Shown here piece after piece: positions 62,530 to 64,000 of a DNA stretch of 64,000 nucleotides. Both the position numbers and the translations under genes were made by a program. Source of the stretch: Rhodoblastus acidophilus. GTDB lineage: Bacteria > Pseudomonadota > Alphaproteobacteria > Rhizobiales > Beijerinckiaceae. Within the stretch, counting starts at the first letter, position 1. Each line of letters opens with the position of its first letter. A model generated the notes under the pieces. The model saw only the letters and a program-made list of their open reading frames with translations, ran no database searches and had not been told where the DNA came from. The stretch covers positions 98,043 through 162,042 of the forward strand of contig NZ_JAOQNX010000010.1 in NCBI RefSeq assembly GCF_025961575.1. Direction: 5' to 3'.

Positions 62530-63726
62530 TTGGACTCAGGTGTGGATTTGAGCGAGCAGAGGCTCAGAATTGTTCATGTGTTGCGGGCGCCGGTCGGCGG
62601 CCTGTTCCGCCATGTGATCGATCTGGCGGCCGCGCAGGCGGCGCTCGGCCATGAGGTCGGCGTGATCGCCGATTCCTCCACCGGCGGCGAGTGCGCCGCC
62701 CGCGCCTTCGCCGCGATCGCGCCGCGCCTGGCCCTGGGCGTCGCGCGCTTTCCCATGCGCCGCGAACCCCACCCCGCCGATATCGCCGGACTCTGGCGGG
62801 TCTATCGCCATGTGCGCCGGCTCAAGCCCGACGTGTTGCACGGCCACGGCTCCAAGGGCGGATTTTTCACCCGCGCCAACGCCGTCCTGCCGGGCCTCGC
62901 CGGCGTCGCGCGCGCCTATACGCCGCATGGCGGCAGTTTTCATCGCCAGCCCGGCTATGCGCTGCATCTCTGCGTGGAGCGGCTGGTGGCGGCGCAAACC
63001 GACGTGATGTTCTTCGAGAGCGACTATATCGCCGGCCAGGTCGCGGAGGGCGTGGGCCCGACCCGCGCCTTGACCCGCGTGGCCAAGAACGGCCTGCGGC
63101 CCGAAGAATTCGCGCCGGTCGCTTTGCGCCCGGACGCCGCCGATTTCGTCTATATCGGCGAATTGTCGCGCTACAAGGGCGTGGACACGCTGATCGACGC
63201 CCTGGCGCTCATCCACGCAGGGGACTGGATCGCGCCGCGAGCGGCGCGTTCCTGTCCCCGACCCGCGCAAAAACCGAATTTGGTCATCGTCGGATCGGGC
63301 AAGGAGCTGGACGCTCTGGCCGCGCAGGTCGACCGCTGCGGCCTCAACCGCCACGTGGCCTTTTACGGCGAGTTGCCGGCGCGCGAAGCTTTTGCGCTCG
63401 GCCGCATCGTCGTCGCGCCGAGCCGGGCGGAAAGCCTGCCCTATATTGTGCTGGAAACCCTGGCCGCCGAAAAACCGCTGATCGCCACCGATGTCGGCGG
63501 CGTCGGCGAAATTTTCGGGCCGCATCGCGACCGGCTGATCCCGCGCGACCGCGCCGACCTCCTGGCGGGGGCCATGCTCGCCGCGCTCGACCGCAGCCCG
63601 GACGCGCTTGCAGCCGAGAGTCTGGCGCTGAAAACCTATGTGGCCCAACATTTTTCCGTCGACGCCATGGTGCGCGACGTGCTCGCAGGCTATCGCGAGG
63701 CGCTGGCGCGCAAGAGAGCGCCCTGA
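62530..63726 (+). CDS. GT4-family glycosyltransferase of the exopolysaccharide locus
   Basis: A 398-residue GT-B glycosyltransferase: VLRAPVGGLFRHVIDLAAAQAALGHEVGVIAD, VLHGHGSKGGFFTRANAVLPGL, FVYIGELSRYKGVDTLIDALALI, NLVIVGSGKELDALAAQV and the donor-site APSRAESLPYIVLETLAAEKPLIATDVGGVGEI. A ~13-residue insertion (around residues 231-247, IAPRAARSCPRP) breaks the GT4 core and coincides with a 40-base palindrome in the DNA. It may be tolerated as a surface loop. The TTG start at 62530 is uncertain; a GTG at 62542 is possible. Confidence 0.88.
   Translation: MDSGVDLSEQRLRIVHVLRAPVGGLFRHVIDLAAAQAALGHEVGVIADSSTGGECAARAFAAIAPRLALGVARFPMRREPHPADIAGLWRVYRHVRRLKPDVLHGHGSKGGFFTRANAVLPGLAGVARAYTPHGGSFHRQPGYALHLCVERLVAAQTDVMFFESDYIAGQVAEGVGPTRALTRVAKNGLRPEEFAPVALRPDAADFVYIGELSRYKGVDTLIDALALIHAGDWIAPRAARSCPRPAQKPNLVIVGSGKELDALAAQVDRCGLNRHVAFYGELPAREAFALGRIVVAPSRAESLPYIVLETLAAEKPLIATDVGGVGEIFGPHRDRLIPRDRADLLAGAMLAALDRSPDALAAESLALKTYVAQHFSVDAMVRDVLAGYREALARKRAP
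63220..63259. repeat. 40-base palindrome inserted inside the glycosyltransferase gene
   Basis: GGGGACTGGATCGCGCCGCG and AGCGGCGCGTTCCTGTCCCC are inverted copies of each other at 17 of 20 positions. It falls in frame and adds an atypical IAPRAARSCPRP segment between two conserved parts of the GT4 fold. Confidence 0.6.
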
Positions 63727-63853
63727 GACGATCCGTCTCTCCCCAGGGGTCTGCGTGGAAAAACGCGCTTGAGTTTGCCCCAAAAGCCTTCTATTGAGCG
63801 CCCTCGTTGGATTCTCATGCCGGTTCTCGCGCTGGGCGCCGGTCACGAGCGAC

Positions 63854-63875
63854 GCGACAAGGTTTATCTTGTCGC
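63854..63875. promoter_or_regulatory. Hairpin in the tuf leader
   Basis: A perfect 8-base inverted repeat GCGACAAG-GTTTAT-CTTGTCGC lies 34 bases upstream of the tuf start. It may shape the mRNA leader or act as an operator. No T run follows, so it is not a terminator. Confidence 0.4.
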
Positions 63876-63909
63876 AAGATTGGTGAAGCCTGCATTCGGA
63901 ACGAGGGCC

Positions 63910-64000
63910 ATGGCCAAGGAAAAATTTACGCGTACGAAGCCGCACTGCAACATCGGCACCATCGGTCACGTCGACCACGGCAAGACCTCGCTGACCGCCG
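63910..64000 (+). CDS. tuf: Elongation factor Tu, N-terminal part
   Basis: The first 30 codons read [30 protein letters not shown], which is the EF-Tu start with its P-loop [10 protein letters not shown]-Tu carries aminoacyl-tRNA to the ribosome with GTP. The gene runs off the right edge. A GAGGG box precedes the ATG. The 183 bases upstream hold no fusA or rpsG, so this copy stands apart from the str operon, or is the second tuf copy next to secE/nusG. Confidence 0.95.
   Translation, partial: MAKEKFTRTKPHCNIGTIGHVDHGKTSLTA

Noticed and set aside
63727..63909. A tRNA gene upstream of tuf, as near some second tuf copies
   Set aside because: No cloverleaf, TTCRA T-loop or CCA end could be found; only a short hairpin is present.
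1..64000. CRISPR arrays, insertion sequences, prophage or integrative elements
   Set aside because: No regularly spaced direct repeats, transposase, integrase or phage structural genes were seen in any frame.

Overview
The window is 64 kb of GC-rich chromosomal DNA, densely coded on both strands, from an alphaproteobacterium, most likely of the order Hyphomicrobiales (Rhizobiales). The pointers are the coaD gene followed by two tandem cyclophilins, HWE-type histidine kinase, CtrA-type TTAA-N7-TTAA motifs, and short palindromic intergenic repeats of the kind common in that order. No rRNA, tRNA, CRISPR array, transposase or integrase was found. Species-level identity cannot be fixed from the sequence.

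Layout. 1-13 kb: housekeeping and scattered genes (partial TolC-type porin, Pcm-like methyltransferase, DUF4337 protein, radical SAM protein, an inverted-architecture MCP, a Tim44-domain protein, a small membrane-protein operon, a large HWE sensor kinase, a two-domain secreted protein, two cyclophilins and CoaD). 13.4-25.2 kb: one long chemotaxis operon, MCP - triple CheW - CheB - HEAT protein - CheR - CheY - CheA - small STAS-like protein - ParA - CheY-like - MCP. Its soluble double-tip MCP and ParA homologue suggest a cytoplasmic chemosensory array that is partitioned at division; the last MCP carries a CheZ-like phosphatase motif. 25.5-27.4 kb: a response regulator / RsbT-like / RsbU-N-histidine kinase module. 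27.4-33.3 kb: an RND efflux pump and an orphan sensor kinase.

33.4-45.0 kb is the most unusual part: a ten-gene same-strand cluster of a phosphatase-aminotransferase fusion, a LysR regulator, three UbiU-like U32 proteins, one UbiV-like U32 protein, a periplasmic-binding-fold protein without signal peptide, a PEP-synthase/rifampicin-phosphotransferase-like dikinase, an SDR and an FAH-family hydrolase. U32 proteins of this type are iron-sulfur proteins of oxygen-independent hydroxylation, so I propose a dedicated oxygen-independent small-molecule hydroxylation pathway controlled by the LysR protein; a palindromic operator and a TTTACA-N17-TATCAT promoter are visible before the first U32 gene.

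45.2-57.6 kb holds a mixed set (DUF2087 regulator, alpha/beta hydrolase, hybrid kinase, membrane MCP, S10 peptidase, quinone-oxidoreductase-like enzyme, DUF1428, a large GGDEF-EAL protein, glutathione peroxidase). 57.6-63.7 kb is an exopolysaccharide locus (chain-length protein, Wza-like lipoprotein, polyprenyl glycosyl-phosphotransferase, glycosyltransferase) with CtrA-like sites. The window ends inside tuf. Two homologous, diverged ~270-300 bp intergenic elements, each carrying a parS-like site and each lying between convergent genes, occur at 7.9-8.2 kb and 51.8-52.1 kb.
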